64,000 nt of DNA from Tetracentron sinense (taxonomy: Eukaryota > Streptophyta > Magnoliopsida > Trochodendrales > Trochodendraceae). The notes under the pieces are model-generated. The model made no database searches. It had not been told where the DNA came from and was given only the letters and a program-made list of their open reading frames with translations. Both the position numbers and the translations under genes were made by a program. How positions within the stretch are numbered: the first letter of the stretch is position 1; each line of letters opens with the position of its first letter. The stretch is taken from positions 18,290,547 to 18,354,546 of the forward strand of contig CM026556.1 in assembly GCA_015143295.1 (NCBI GenBank), written 5' to 3'. Shown here piece by piece: positions 46,520 to 59,007 of this stretch.

Positions 46520-46704
46520 ACCGAGCGATCGGTGGTCATGACCGATCGATCGGTTGCCTACCGAGCGATCGGTGTTTATGACCGATCGATCGGTCAAAAA
46601 CTCACTCTCTGGAAAATTTCCCCATACAAAATTTCTGACCGTGCGATAGCTACCGATCGATCGGTTATGGACCGATCGATCGCTGACTGGACCGAGCGAT
46701 CGGT
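46520..46704. repeat. palindrome cluster in U3 of chromovirus II
   Basis: Same arrangement as at 13579-13763: repeated ACCGATCGATCGGT and ACCGAGCGATCGGT in 185 bp. The last member reappears in the 5' LTR fragment at 51492-51505. Confidence 0.9.
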
Positions 46705-46917
46705 GCTCTTGTAGGTCTGGACTGTTTTGACCATATCTTTTGACTCGCTCGTCGGATTTCGACGATTCAACTTGCGTTGGATCCGTCTTTCGAAAACGAA
46801 CATTCCTGACGTTTCAGAATTTCCGATTTCTCCCTTATTTATTAATTAGACTACAAAAACGTCCAATTAGCTACAAAGGTGCTATTCATTAAGGATGAGA
46901 AAGTCCGGGGTGCTACA

Positions 46918-46930
46918 TTCTCCCCCCCTT
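46918..46930 (-). other. polypurine tract of chromovirus II
   Basis: Purine run with six G then AGAA in element sense, touching the LTR, as at 13976-13988. Confidence 0.85.
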
Positions 46931-47008
46931 ACAAAAATTTCGTCCCCGAAATTTGGACGATACATACATGCGTAAAACTATAACAAAATACAAGGAAATG
47001 TCAAGGCC

Positions 47009-50000
47009 TTAAACAAATAAATGGGGGTACTTTTCTCGTACTTCGGCTTCTCGTTCCCAAGTAGCTTCCTCCCTTGAATGGTGTTGCCATCTTACCAAGA
47101 CCAAGGGAATGGTCTTGTTGCGCAAGACTTGATCTCGCCTATCCAAGATCTGCACCGGTTGTTCAACTAGGGTGAGGGCCTCTCGGATCTCTATCGGATC
47201 AAGCTCGATGACATGAGAAGGATCCGGGATATACTTCCGAAGCATGGAGATGTGAAATACGTTGTGGATCGCCGCCATGTGAGCGGGCAAGGCAACTCGG
47301 TAAGCTACCTCACCAACTCGAGTAATGATCTCGAATGGACCCACATATCTCGGGCTAAGCTTGCCTCTTTTCCCGAATCTCATAACCCCCTTGGTTGGTG
47401 AAATCTTGACAAAAACAAAGTCACCAACTCGATATTCAAGATCCCTCCTTCGGTTGTCGGCATAGCTTTTCTGTCGGTCTTGTGCGGTCTTCAACCTTTC
47501 CCGGATGAGCTTGACTCTATCCGCAGTTTGTTCAATCAACTCGGGGCCCAAAATTTTTCTTTCTCCCACTTCATCCCAATACAACGGAGATCTACAACTC
47601 CTTCCGTACAAAGCCTCAAAGGGTGCCATCTGTATGCTTGCCTGGTAACTATTGTTGTAGGAGAATTCCACCAAAGGTAGGTGATCCTCCCAACTTCCCT
47701 TGAAGTCTAGCATACATGCACGGAGCATGTCTTCAATAATCTGATTCACTCGCTCGGTTTGCCCATCCGTCTGTGGATGGAAGGCCGTGCTAAAGTCTAG
47801 TCTGGAACCCATGGCATCCTGAAAACTTCTCCAAAACCTGGATGTGAACCTTGGGTCCCGGTCTGAGACAATGCTCACTGGCACTCCGTGCAATCGGACT
47901 ATCTCTTTGATGTACAAGGCAGCTAACTGATTTGAGTTGAATGTAGTCCGGTACGGTAAGAAATGGGCGGACTTCGTGAGTCTGTCAACCACAACCCATA
48001 TCGCATCAGTCTTTTTAACTATCTTTGGCAACCCCACGATGAAGTCCATAGAGATATGTTCCCATTTCCACTCGGGAATAGGGAGAGACTGCAACAGACC
48101 CGCTGGTCTCCTATGCTCGGCCTTGACTTGTTGGCACACCAAGCATCGGGACACGTACTCCGCTATTTCTCGCTTCATGTTCCGCCACCAAAAGTGCTTC
48201 TTCAAGTCCCTATACATCTTGGTACCCCCGGGGTGAACGGTGTACTTGGACCGGTGAGCCTCGTATAAGATTTCTCGTTTAAGCTTCTCGTCGGCTGGGA
48301 CACATACTCTTCCCTTGAAAGTGATAATTCCATCATCCCTCACCGTAAAATCCTTGCTGCCACTTTTAACTGACTGGTCTCGGTAAGACAGTAGCTCGGC
48401 ATCCATTCCCTGCAACTCCCTGGTCATGCTTAGGATATATGGCCTAACTGTGATGTTAGCCATTACTGGCCCAAAAGTAGGGAGACTAAAACTGATGTCG
48501 AGGTTGGATGCATCTTCTAACAACCTCCATTCCCTCAGCATCATGTGCGCCAAAAGTCCAGTGGGCTTCCGGCTAAGAGCATCGGCTACAACGTTCGCCT
48601 TGCCCGGATGATATTGAATGGAACATTCGTAGTCCTTCAAAAACTCTACCCATCTCCTCTGCCTTAAATTCAATTCCTTTTGGGAGAACAGGTACTTCAA
48701 GCTTTTATGGTCCGTAAATACGTCGAACTGTTCCCCATAGAGATAATGTCGCCAAATCTTCAAGGCAAACACAACTGCGGCGAGCTCTAAATCGTGAGTG
48801 GGATAATTCTTCTCATGCTCTTTCAATTGCCTGGAGGCGTAAGCAATGACTTTGCCATGCTGCATAAGTACACATCCCAACCCCACGTGCGAGGCATCAC
48901 TGTAAACCACAAAACCACCACTCCCAGATGGCACACTAAGGACGGGGGCCGTGGTGAGGCGTTTCTTCAACTCTTGGAAGCTCGCTTCGCATCTGTCGCT
49001 CCAACTAAACTTAGCATTCTTTCTCGTCAGGTAAGTGAGAGGTGCAGCCAAACTGGAGAATCCCTCCACGAATCTCCGATAATAGCCTGCCAACCCGAGA
49101 AAACTACGTATCTCCGTGACGCTCTTGGGTCTCTCCCATATCATAACTGCCTCTATCTTTGCCGGGTCAACAGAAATACCCTCGGCCGACACTACGTGGC
49201 CTAGGAACGCCACCTTCTCCAACCAAAATTCACACTTGCTTAACTTAGCGTATAGCCTATGCTCTCTCAATATCTCCAGAGCAAGACGAAGGTCTCGTGC
49301 GTGATCTTCCCTTGTCTGGGAATACACTAAAATGTCATCTATGAACACAATCACACATCGATCCAAATACGATCGGAACACCCGGTTCATCAAATCCATG
49401 AACGCCGCCGGTTCATTCGTCAGCCCAAAAGGCATGACAAGGAACTCGTAGTGCCCATACCGAGTCCTGAAAGCCGACTTCGGAACATCTGCCGCCTTGA
49501 TCTTTAACTGATGATACCCCGATCTAAGATCAATCTTGGAGAAAAATCTCGCTCCCTTCAGTTGGTCAAACAAGTCGTCTATCCGAGGCAAAGGATAACG
49601 ATTTTTAATAGTTATCTTGTTCAACTGCCGGTAATCTATGCACATTCTCATTGACCCGTCTTTCTTTTTCACAAAGAGGACCGGAGCTCCCCATGGTGAC
49701 ACACTTGGTTGGATGAAGCCAAGTTGTTGTAACTCCTCAATTTGCTTCTTTAATTCCTCAAGCTCTATTGGGGCCATTCTATATGGTGCCCTTGAAATCG
49801 GAGCGGTGCCTGGAGTAAGCTCTATAGCGAACTCAATCTCCCGATCCGGAGGCAATCCGGGAAGTTCCTCCGGAAACACATCCAAAAACTCACTCACGAC
49901 CGGAATGACCGAGGAGTTTTGTGCTTCTGGGTTTGCTAAGCTCAAAGCTGCGAGGCGAGCAATGTCTCTTTCCCTCAACCCTCGAAAGTGAAATGGCTTA

Positions 50001-50068
50001 ACTCCCATCGGCTCAAAGTTCACCATCTTCTCGAACATGCCACATGTCCGTGGTGAGCCGATAGCCAA
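47009..50068 (-). CDS. pol: chromovirus II pol: RT, RNase H, integrase, chromodomain
   Basis: 1019 residues, co-linear with residues 88-1106 of chromovirus I pol without length change and more than nine-tenths identical by eye. RT with FIDD at 242-245; RNase H about 386-503; integrase with HHCC site and catalytic Asp near 675 and 736 and Glu near 772; C-terminal chromodomain ending [15 protein letters not shown]. The first Met is not a natural start, since the protease lies just upstream in the neighbouring frame. Roles are as for chromovirus I pol. Close to whole. Confidence 0.93.
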   Translation of the reverse strand: MAIGSPRTCGMFEKMVNFEPMGVKPFHFRGLRERDIARLAALSLANPEAQNSSVIPVVSEFLDVFPEELPGLPPDREIEFAIELTPGTAPISRAPYRMAPIELEELKKQIEELQQLGFIQPSVSPWGAPVLFVKKKDGSMRMCIDYRQLNKITIKNRYPLPRIDDLFDQLKGARFFSKIDLRSGYHQLKIKAADVPKSAFRTRYGHYEFLVMPFGLTNEPAAFMDLMNRVFRSYLDRCVIVFIDDILVYSQTREDHARDLRLALEILREHRLYAKLSKCEFWLEKVAFLGHVVSAEGISVDPAKIEAVMIWERPKSVTEIRSFLGLAGYYRRFVEGFSSLAAPLTYLTRKNAKFSWSDRCEASFQELKKRLTTAPVLSVPSGSGGFVVYSDASHVGLGCVLMQHGKVIAYASRQLKEHEKNYPTHDLELAAVVFALKIWRHYLYGEQFDVFTDHKSLKYLFSQKELNLRQRRWVEFLKDYECSIQYHPGKANVVADALSRKPTGLLAHMMLREWRLLEDASNLDISFSLPTFGPVMANITVRPYILSMTRELQGMDAELLSYRDQSVKSGSKDFTVRDDGIITFKGRVCVPADEKLKREILYEAHRSKYTVHPGGTKMYRDLKKHFWWRNMKREIAEYVSRCLVCQQVKAEHRRPAGLLQSLPIPEWKWEHISMDFIVGLPKIVKKTDAIWVVVDRLTKSAHFLPYRTTFNSNQLAALYIKEIVRLHGVPVSIVSDRDPRFTSRFWRSFQDAMGSRLDFSTAFHPQTDGQTERVNQIIEDMLRACMLDFKGSWEDHLPLVEFSYNNSYQASIQMAPFEALYGRSCRSPLYWDEVGERKILGPELIEQTADRVKLIRERLKTAQDRQKSYADNRRRDLEYRVGDFVFVKISPTKGVMRFGKRGKLSPRYVGPFEIITRVGEVAYRVALPAHMAAIHNVFHISMLRKYIPDPSHVIELDPIEIREALTLVEQPVQILDRRDQVLRNKTIPLVLVRWQHHSREEATWEREAEVREKYPHLFV

Positions 50069-50345
50069 TCCATACCAAGTATGACATCAAAATCTAAGTC
50101 TTGGAAGTCCAGGATGATGAGGTCGGCTAACAACTCATTCTGTCCCACTTGGACTACACAGTCCCTGTATATACGGTCCGTGTCCACTGACTTGCCGAGC
50201 GGTGTGGAGATGGTTAATTCATGCTTCAACTGACTGGACTTGGTTGGAAATCCTTTCGCAAAGCTAGGCGATACAAAGGAATGAGTGGATCCTGTGTCGA
50301 TCAGCACTCGGGCTAGGCATTCATTCACTAATAACGCGCCTGTAT
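50020..50345 (-). CDS. pol: chromovirus II protease
   Basis: Carries [20 protein letters not shown] with the DTG active site, and the [10 protein letters not shown] block that closes the retropepsin fold. It lies between the gag-pol spacer and RT, as in chromovirus I. It overlaps the RT frame at its end. The N-terminal part of the 161-residue open frame (50346-50505) reads through the AT-rich spacer and is probably not protease. Confidence 0.85.
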
Positions 50346-50470
50346 GATTAATTAAATTCACGTTAATAGATTTCACGCAATAACACATAAGTATAGGTAG
50401 CATGTCATACATATAAGCAATCACATTACATAATAACAGCCAATTACAACTCGAAACTTTAGCATGATAG
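50346..50470 (-). other. AT-rich spacer between gag and pol, chromovirus II
   Basis: Counterpart of 17407-17533 in chromovirus I, similar in length and composition though the sequence has changed. Spacer or intron-like; not decided. Confidence 0.6.
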
Positions 50471-51410
50471 CGTACCTTGCACGACATCGTCAGATGCACG
50501 TGCATCCCGTTCCGACAAGGTAAAAACTTGACCCTGGTTTGCCCTACGAGGCGGTGGAGTGGATAACGTGGGTCGTGAAGGTCTAGACGCAGAAGCCTGT
50601 GAGGATCCCGGCTGGGAATCCTGACGAACTGGGGGCCTACTCCCCTGGGGTTGGATAGGCTGCAGCTGCCTGCGTGGGCAATCCCTGACCATGTGATTCA
50701 CATCTCCACAGTGAAAGCACCCACCCGAAATCCTCCGACATTCACCAATCCGGTGACTCCGACCACAATAGGAGCACTCCTCAAATGCTGATGAGGATGA
50801 AGGTGGAACATATCGGGTGGCCTGTGAAAGTATGGGACGAGGTACCGGTGTAATGGTAGGCCGAGATACTTGTGATGTCAAGGGAGGCCTCTGTGACCGT
50901 ATCGGCTTGGATGCCTGATATGGGGCTGCCCTAGCCCTCTTCTCTGCTGACCCGAACTACTCGATGGCCTCGAGCAACAATGACCTTCTCTTGAGAATTC
51001 TTCAGAATTATTCGGCAAGCTTCGCCTTGCTCAACAAACTCTCCCCGGTCGCAACCTGGAACAGCGAGACCCTGTCTCTAATGGAGGTTTCAACCCAGCT
51101 CAAATTTCCTGACTCGCATATGCTCCGATGCAATTAGGTGAGGTGCGAATCGCGACAACTCCACGAAGGTAGCCTCATAATCGGCCACACTCAACTCTCC
51201 TTGTTCAAGAGTCATGAATTCAATCTCCTTCTGTTCTTTGACAGCGGCTGGAAAAATATGTTATAGAAGACATCCAAAAATTCGAGCCATGCCACGGGCT
51301 CCCCAGCCCTGGTGGACTCCCTCTGTCTCTGTGAGGATCTCCACCAATGCCCTCCGGCCGCACCTTCCATCACGAAGGGTGGCCCCGTCCACCTTTATAT
51401 GTGAAGTGGA
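50459..51410 (-). pseudogene. gag: chromovirus II gag
   Basis: The C-terminal part (50459-50881, 140 residues) carries the knuckle pair CSYCGRSHRIGEC and CFHCGDVNHMVRDCP. Further left in the protein, 50882-51410 holds the gag core, recognisable by LEQGELSVADYEATFVELSRFAPHL, the typical Tekay gag block. The start is lost in the gap at 51411. The core has a few breaks in this sequence. Gag forms the particle and binds element RNA. Confidence 0.82.
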
Positions 51411-51478
51411 NNNNNNNNNNNNNNNNNNNNNNNNNNNNNNNNNNNNNNNNNNNNNNNNNNNNNNNNNNNNNNNNNNNN
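51411..51478. other. assembly gap (68 N) inside chromovirus II
   Basis: On its left is gag core and on its right the outer 240 bp of a 2.4 kb LTR, so at least about 2.2 kb of LTR plus leader and gag start are missing. 68 N is too small. Confidence 0.95.
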
Positions 51479-51718
51479 GATCGCTGACTGGACCGAGCGA
51501 TCGGTGCTCTTGTAGGTCTGGACTGTTTTGACCATATCTTTTGACTCGCTCGTCGGATTTCGACGATTCAACTTGCGTTGGATCCGTCTTTCGAAAACGA
51601 ACATTCCTGACGTTTCAGAATTTCCGATTTCTCCCTTATTTATTAATTAGACTACAAAAACGTCCAATTAGCTACAAAGGTGCTATTCATTAAGGATGAG
51701 AAAGTCCGGGGTGCTACA
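51479..51718 (-). mobile_element. 5' LTR of chromovirus II, outer 240 bp
   Basis: Identical base for base to 46678-46917 and followed by the target duplication TCTCT. Confidence 0.95.
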
Positions 51719-53893
51719 TCTCTGTCCTTGAACCAGCCAAAGAGCAGATCATCTACACCATCCCTTGCCCAGCGAATTGGCCCACAGCTCTAGCTCAAGC
51801 CTCCACCTCTTCTAGCCCCATCAGGATCCCGTATATCCCTTCTCCACCTTTCAACCTCGACCGAGTACCTGCACCTCACTCTCTTATCCTTGAGAGTGAA
51901 TGCATAGCCAACCTCAACCAATATGGTAGCGGTGTATCAACCTCCAGTGGCGGACGGCAAAAGAGGAAAGGGAGAAAGAGGGAAAGCAAAGGTAGACAGA
52001 CCCATAGAAAGAGAAGTGACGCAAACAGATATAAAAACGTAACTAGAAAAGGAGAAGAGCTCAATATCAAGCCGCCGTTGAGCAAACATCTGGCACAGTC
52101 TCCATAAATGTGGTTACTCCTGACTTCGAGCCATCCCAGAAGCAAATAATCAGGTTATTTACACAACGACCATGTGACACCAAGTATCATGCTTGAGAAA
52201 TTGAGGCACATGGGTGCGAGTAATGTCTTAGAATCGAGATCATATCCTTTACAGAAGAAAGAAATATCAGACAGGGATATGGATAACAATGGGCTCTTAT
52301 AGTGCAGTAAGTGCTGTACCAAAACCCTATCATCAGTGCTATTGAAAACGGCTCCGGCCTAAACATGTGCACATTGTTACAATGTAAGCCTGGGTTTGGA
52401 GCTTAGTTAAGGAAGAAGAGACCTATGACCATCAAGGCTTTAATAACTTACAAGGGAGGAATTGGGTGACATGGAAATAACAATCGGGGTTGGACCTGCT
52501 CAGGTCACAATAAATTTTCAAGCTGTGTGCATGTGCCAGCCTCATTTACTTTGATCCTATGGAGACGTGGATTATGCGGTTGGAGCCATTCCCTCCTCTC
52601 TTCATTAAAGAATCACGTCTATCCAAGATGACCACTGGTCAGATCCTTCAGAGGAGAAGGGCCAGTTCCTTCCAGGGACATCTAGGAGTTGGGCAGGCAT
52701 GCCTTCATAAGATACCAGTTTGAGCAAGTCAGTCTATCGTCCAGATATAAAAAGCAGAACAAACAAGCAGTACCACCATTTGTCAGGATATGGCCAGAAT
52801 GAAACTACTACTAGGGTCAGGAGTGAGAGAGTCAGAAAACCAGGGAATAAAGAAGAGATATGTACCTCCTCGCTACACACCCCCCATTCGGAATGGGATA
52901 CAAGCCAAGTTCGAGGACTATATCTCTAAGCTAACAATGAAGAGCACTGGTCGGCGAAACCAGAACCTTGACCCCAATCTTGTAACCTTCCAGTGGGGAC
53001 CTTTAAAGCTACCTTGATACCCTCTTGCACAATCGTCAAAATCTCAAACCCCCTAGCCAATGTCAGAGTCTTCAGGGATTCCAGATCTAGAAGTGTTTAG
53101 CATGGCACAGATGTTCGACAAGCTGACTGTCAAAGATGCCGCAGAAAAGCAGAAGACTAGCAGGAGAGTAAGCCTGATTGCTAATCGTGGTGGTGCGGAC
53201 CGAAGGCTCTAACCATCGGAGGCCAATCCATGGCCGGGGCAAGCAATGTAGGTTAGTCCGATAGTTAAGCTGTAACCAAAACACCATTCACTCTCCTCCT
53301 TCTATTTTCTCTTGATCCTCCCTTATGGAAAATCCAAACGTCGGCCACTGTCGGCCTATTTTATCAAGTCAAATTTTGTAACACAATAGTCATCTGTTTA
53401 TTCAATAGAAAATCTGCTGTGACTCAAAATCATGATTGTATAAAAACATTTCAAATTGGATGATGATGAAAATAATACAGGACGATTCCCTAGAAGACAA
53501 GTGTCCTGATGAAGCCACCAATAATAACAAAAAATTGCTAAACTAAGCTTAATGATTTACAGGAAATCATCTCTGCTGAAGGCTACCCCAACAAACCATC
53601 CTTGAACTTACGAAGTAAGCATGACTCAGAGCAGGAAAGAGGAGCCACCTCAAGAGATCTCGGACCTCCTAGAGCACAGTGAAGGGATCATGCAGTCTAA
53701 CATCGAGGAAAAACTAAGACCATAAATCTGGATCCAAAGTAACCCCAAGCTTTTAAAGATCGGCAAAACCCATGAGCAGCAGAAAGAGAACAGAATGATC
53801 AGTTTTTAGAAGAGCTACAGTGAGTCTTCGCATGGTTATATGCAGACATGTCCAGCTTGGACTAGCTTTGTGGTACACAGACTGCCATTGAGC
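51719..53893 (+). pseudogene. gag end, protease and linker of Ogre copy B, fossil
   Basis: Continues the gag cut at 44505, in register with the minus-strand Ogre from about 33760 down to 31500. Recognisable parts are the Pro-rich gag tail (51740-51900), a protease C-terminal region near 52480-52680, the KKRYVPPRYTPP..RNGIQAKFEDYISKL string (52840-52930; compare KKRYMPPRYTSPFG on the minus copy) and the acidic EEPPQEISDLLEHSEG linker near 53640-53690. It is broken throughout, with many short length changes relative to the minus copy. Confidence 0.72.
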
Positions 53894-54640
53894 CCTGAAA
53901 TGAGACCAGTTAAAACAAAAACAACTGAGATGGATGAGGCCCCGAATGAATGTCACAGAAAAGTCAAAGAGGAGGTAGAGAAGAGATCAAAGCAGGCTTA
54001 CTGGTAGTAGCAACCTATCTGAGTCGGTTAGCAACATTGTGCCGGTACCCAAGAAGGATGGCAAAGTCTGAGGTGTATCGACTACCATAAGTTGAAACAA
54101 GGCGAGCCCTAAAGACAATTCTCTCTCCGCCATCGGACATCCTGGTCGACAACACAGCAGAGAATGCGAGCTCTTATTATGGATGGTTTCTCCAGATACA
54201 ACCACATCAAAATGGCAGAAGAAGACATGGAGAAGGGAACCTCCTTTATCACACCTGGGGAACGTTCTGCTACAAGGTAATGCCCTTCGGACTCAAGCAT
54301 ACAGGGAAAACCTATCAGAGGGCCATAACAGCACTCTTCCATGACATGTTCCAAAAGTCACCTGAAGTTTATGTGGATGACATGATCGTTGAAATCACCT
54401 ACCGCCAGGTAGCACCCTGAAGACTTAAAGAAACTATGTGACAAAATCAGAAAATTCGCACCTAAGACTGAATCCAACTGTGTCTTGGAGCAACAGTTAG
54501 GAAAGTCCTTAGCTCAATAGTTAGTAAAAGAGGCATCGAGATCGATCCAGCTAAAGCCAGAGCTATCATCAAAAATGCTGACACCCCAAAACTGAAAAGG
54601 AAATCCGTAGGTCATGGTTAGAATTAGTATCATCAATCGC
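53894..54640 (+). pseudogene. pol: reverse transcriptase of Ogre copy B, fossil
   Basis: Counterpart of 1-720. The same blocks are visible: PVPKKDGKV near 54045, the MPFGLK block near 54280 and YVDDMI near 54370. It differs from copy A mainly by many one- to three-base length changes rather than substitutions, and is broken very often. Identity to copy A is otherwise high. Confidence 0.85.
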
Positions 54641-55640
54641 TTCATCTCTCTGCTCACTCCGATATACGAGTCAATCTTCAAGCTTACTCAAAAGAAGTAT
54701 CTACAGTCTGGACCGACAAGTGTCAGGGAAGGCTTACAGAATAAAAGCAGTATCTTCTCTTCCTCTAGGACCTATGCCTCTTATACTGGATGGCCACTAA
54801 GACTCTACATCTTAGTACAAGAAACCTCCATGGGGTGGTCTTGGCACAACATGATGAGACAGATAGAATAGAGCAAGTCATCTACTACATTAATAAGTGC
54901 CTGCTAGAGTATGAAAAAATACGGTACAGTCCACTCGAGGAGGGAAAACTTGTCTTGCACTGGTCTGGGGCTACTCAGGTGAATACGCACTATCTGCTTT
55001 CTCCCACCCGACAATCATGATCTCCTGATGGACCCACTCAAGTAAATGTTAGAAAGGCCAGCCACATACGGGAGGACACCGATGACTTATGATGTTATGG
55101 AATAGATAACTCAGAAATCAATCAAGGAGCAGACAATTACAGATCATTTGGCCCACAATCCGACACAGATTATGGTTCGTTTTATGATCTGTTAATTCCA
55201 GATGAAGCCATCCATGTATGCAGAGGTTTGAAGAGCAAGAAATCCTCGTTGGAAGTTTATTTTGGACGAAGCCGCTAACAAATCATGGCATGGGGCAGGA
55301 GCAGTCCTAATCTATCCTAAGGGAAGCCCACTCTCATCATCTTCAGTCAACGCTGAAATCAGCAAACAAACAACGAAGATAGTATGGGTATGCATAGCCA
55401 GACTGAAAAGGAGCCCTCGGGCATTGGGATTGAAGAGACAGACGTCTACGGTGACTCATCTTTGGTTAATTTGTCAGTGAAAATGAAGCTTGGGCCATCC
55501 AACAAGAAGCTAGGCTAGGTCCGTACCTGGCCTATCTCATGGTACTGATCACTCAGTTCAGAAGAATCTACTTCAGTCATAGGTCCAGGAACCACAACAT
55601 ATTTGCCAATTGCATGGCCACCCTTGCCTCCATGGTATAG
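54641..55640 (+). pseudogene. pol: RNase H and second RNase H of Ogre copy B, fossil
   Basis: Counterpart of 720-1740. LHLSTRNLHG.V..QHDETDRIEQVIYYI traces mark the first RNase H (54790-54960). GAGAVLIYPKGSP near 55297-55335 and the DVYGDSSLV region near 55440 mark the second. It is broken very often by small length changes. Confidence 0.8.
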
Positions 55641-56970
55641 ATTCCTAGGGGTATCATGCTCTGGCCAATCGAGATTCAACAATAGGATAAGCTTGCTTAT
55701 TGCCTTGTGATAGAAGAGGTATCAGACAATAAGCCTTGGTACGCAGACACTCAAGCAGTATCTCTAGGACGGGACTTCCCCATTGATGCCACCAAAACAG
55801 ACTACTGGGCAATCAGAAAACTGGCTCTATTCAGTTTGTCCTTTATGGGGGAATCTTGTCAAGAGATCACCAAACCTAATTTGGCTCAGATGCCTCAACA
55901 ATTGTAAAGCTGAACAGGTAGTTGAAGAAATTCACGGAGGAGCTTGCGGCCCACACATGAATGGGTTAAGCTGTTTTGGTCAAGAAGATACTCAGATTGG
56001 GCTACTACTGGTTACAATAGAATCTGACTGTTGCCAGTATGTATAGAAATGCCACATTGCTAAATCTATGCCAATAGGATCAATGCACCGCTAACCAGGC
56101 TGCACAATCTCACGCTTCTGGTCATTCTCAGCTTGGGGCATCGACGTCTTGGGCCTATAGCCCCGAAAGCATCAAATGGACATCGATTCATTCTGGTAGT
56201 GATCGATTATTTCAGGAAATGGGTCGAGGCAGCCTCTTATGCCAACGTCACAACATTTGTGGTTCAGCGCTTTCTAAAAAAGGACATCATTTGCCGATAC
56301 AGTGTCCCATTTGAGATTGTAACAGACAATGCTCTCAATTTCTGCAACAAAGGGATGACAGATCTTAGCAAAAAGTTTAAGATACAGTATCACAATTCCA
56401 CGCCATACAGTCCACAGACCAATGGTGTAGTTGAAGCCGCCAACAAGAACATAAAGAAGATTATAGAAAAGATGGCAACCAATTACTCTGCCTGGTATAA
56501 GATGCTCTCATATGCACTCTTGGCTTACAGAACGTCCATCCGAACCTCAACTAGGGCAGCACCATTCTCTTTGGCTTATGGTATAGAAGTGGCCCTCCCT
56601 ATCGAAGTAGAAATTCCGTCACTCCGGGTGTTAATGGAAGCAGAAATCTCAAAGATAGAGTGGGCACAAACCAGATATGAACAGCTGAATTTGATAGAAG
56701 AGAGGCGACTGAAAGCCATCAACCACTCGAAAGCCTACCAGAGGCGCATGACTAGGGCATTCCACAAGAAAGTCAAACCCCGGTGCATCAAAGTCGGGTG
56801 ACCTAGTTCTCTGGAAAATGTTACCAAACCGCCCTGACCCAAGGGACAAGTTCACACTTAACTATGAAGGCCCATACATTGTCTAAGACAAATTCTCCGG
56901 TGGCGCCCTTTGACTGGGACGTATGGATGACAAAAATCACCCAGAGCTCGTCAACATGGACAAGGTCAAA
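55641..56970 (+). pseudogene. pol: integrase of Ogre copy B, fossil
   Basis: Counterpart of 1745-3060. The zinc-like stretch lies near 55850-56070; the core and C-terminal part form a 222-residue open frame at 56133-56801 with FEIVTDNALNF, SPQTNGVVEAANK and RYEQLNLIEERRLKAI. From about 56150 onward the sequence is almost identical to copy A and differs by rare substitutions. It is broken as a whole. Confidence 0.9.
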
Positions 56971-58744
56971 TGATACTACACTTAGGGTCTAGATTAGATA
57001 GGTGCTTTACACTCGTAGATTCTTCAGGAAATGACAGGAGGCCATCCTTGGTACACTCCTTATCCCCAACAATGTAAACCATTTTCAAATCAGTGAAATC
57101 CGCTAGTTAGCCCCTTGAGCCTAACAACCTTTCTTTCAAAAAAACCTTTTTAGGGACATCTTCCCTTATCATCTATGGTACAAGCCTGAACTATGTCATG
57201 ACCTGATCCTGTAAAGGGTACGTCGGTAACCTGACAATCAGGTGCGGTCACTAAAGGGATCCAGATATCTCCTAAACCATCCCCAAGTGGAGTCCAAACC
57301 TCTCCAAAGTCTCCCCACAGAGCGAAACTTTCCCCAAATAAAGGCAAGACCTTCCCAATTTCCCTGACCGAGATAATTCTCAAGGTTACAAAATTTTCAT
57401 AAAAGGAAAACCCAAAATAGAAGTTAAAACATCCTCAAAGACTCCCCACAGAGACAACCTCTCCAGACTCTTTCCCCGGTAGAAATCTTCAAGGACAATC
57501 TCTCCCGAAAAACACTCCCCCAAGCAGAGACAACCTCTCTCGAAAGCCCCCCAACAAAGTCAATCTCTCCCCAAGTCAGCCTTAATCAAAGAGGAAAATT
57601 CCCAAAAAAAAATTTCTCCACCAAAAATCCCAAGGTACAAATCCCCAGGAGAGTGTAAATCAATTGTAAGAGAAGAAATCGCAGGGTGTCCTAAACTTCA
57701 GTCCCCTAACCTACATTTCATTCCTCTCTAAGTCTTCCTAGATCCCCTAGAAACTATGAGTGTAAGTGCAGTATCACATCTACATCCCCAACGGAGCACA
57801 AATCTTCGACAAAGTGCCATTCAGGGCCATGAAGGGAGAAGATCTACTTCCCTCAACAAATCGCGAGCATGAGTGAAAACTAGCAACAACCTCATTGCTT
57901 AAAAATCATGCGACCCTAGACCTAGTCTTGCAACTAGGGGCAAAAAAAGGACAAAAATCAACCAGCTTCGCAGGCATGAGGAAAACCGGCAACGGCCTCA
58001 TTGCGTAAAAATTATGCGAATCCCATGACTTGGTCATTCCAAGGGTAAAAAAGGGAGAAAAACTGAAGAGCGGTTTGGCAACAAAATCTGGTAGTAATCA
58101 GTCTCACTGAATCCCTGATCATCCCAAGCAAATCCCACAAAGAAACAAACTCCCTAGCAGTGGTCTACAACAGAGTTCCACTCCCCAGCAAGTCCCCAGC
58201 AATGACCAACCACAATGTCACATTCCCCAGTGGATCCTCAGGTCTACAATTGCTCTTTAGCAAGCTTCTCCCCAACCAGAGTCCCCAATCCCCCAGCAAC
58301 AAGAAGACAAGCATGTCTACCTCCAAACATCCCTAGTAATGACGAAACCTCTTCTGGGTTATACTCCACTCTTCGAGAGTAAAAGACAGACTACAAAAAT
58401 CCCCTAAGGCCTGACAAAAGTAATTTCCTGACAAATCCAAAAGCTAGCTAAGCATTCTTTCTATCAAAATAAAAAACCTTTGCAAAAGTCCGCAACACTT
58501 TTCTAAAAATATTTTTCAAAACAGAACTTCTGGTACCGAGACCTGGTTGTACCAACCTGCATTAAGCAGCCCCAGCAAAAACAAGCAGAAGAAGCCGATA
58601 TTGCGCATTACCAGCAATTCACAGTCAACAGACTCATGGGAAAGCATCCTCACCTTTACACCCTGTATGACATCATCAAAATCTAGTACCCCTAGGCCAT
58701 TTCAAAAATCGATCCGGCTAGTGCCTCTTGGATATGCCACACCC
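56971..58744 (+). other. Ogre copy B 3' non-coding region, C-rich
   Basis: No gene seen. Counterpart of 3061-4821, with a 10-bp length difference near 57820 and rare substitutions. Confidence 0.75.
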
Positions 58745-59007
58745 TTTTGATACCCCCGTGTGTCCTTGAAATCTTGTGTGCCCCTTGACAATCTAGTCAT
58801 ACCACAACATTACCTCCTACATGTCCCCAACATCTTGTGTATCCCTTAAAAATCTCATCATACCGTGATGCCTCCTGCATGTCCCCTTCGACACCCCTAT
58901 GTCCTTGACATCCTGTGTGTCCCTTAACAATCTTGTCATATTGCGGTATTACCTCTTGCATGTCTCTGACATCCTATGTATCCCTTGACAATCTTGTCAT
59001 ACCGTGA
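58745..59007 (+). repeat. minisatellite in Ogre copy B 3' region, left part
   Basis: Counterpart of 4822-5084, period about 140 bp. Confidence 0.85.

Larger units (their letters stand above)
44506..46917 (-). mobile_element. 3' LTR of chromovirus II
   Basis: 2412 bp, TGTCACGCCC at left to GGGTGCTACA at right. The right 500 bp are close to chromovirus I, the middle less so. Contains the 68-bp tandem array and the palindrome cluster. Confidence 0.93.
44506..51718 (-). mobile_element. Tekay/Del-type chromovirus II, young, with internal gap
   Basis: 3' LTR 44506-46917, polypurine tract, pol 47009-50505, gag 50459-51410, a gap of 68 N, then the outer 240 bp of the 5' LTR (51479-51718). Perfect 5-bp target duplication TCTCT at 44501-44505 and 51719-51723. 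All 240 comparable LTR bases are identical, so insertion was recent. Most of the visible coding part is open, with a few breaks. It is inserted into Ogre gag. Confidence 0.95.
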
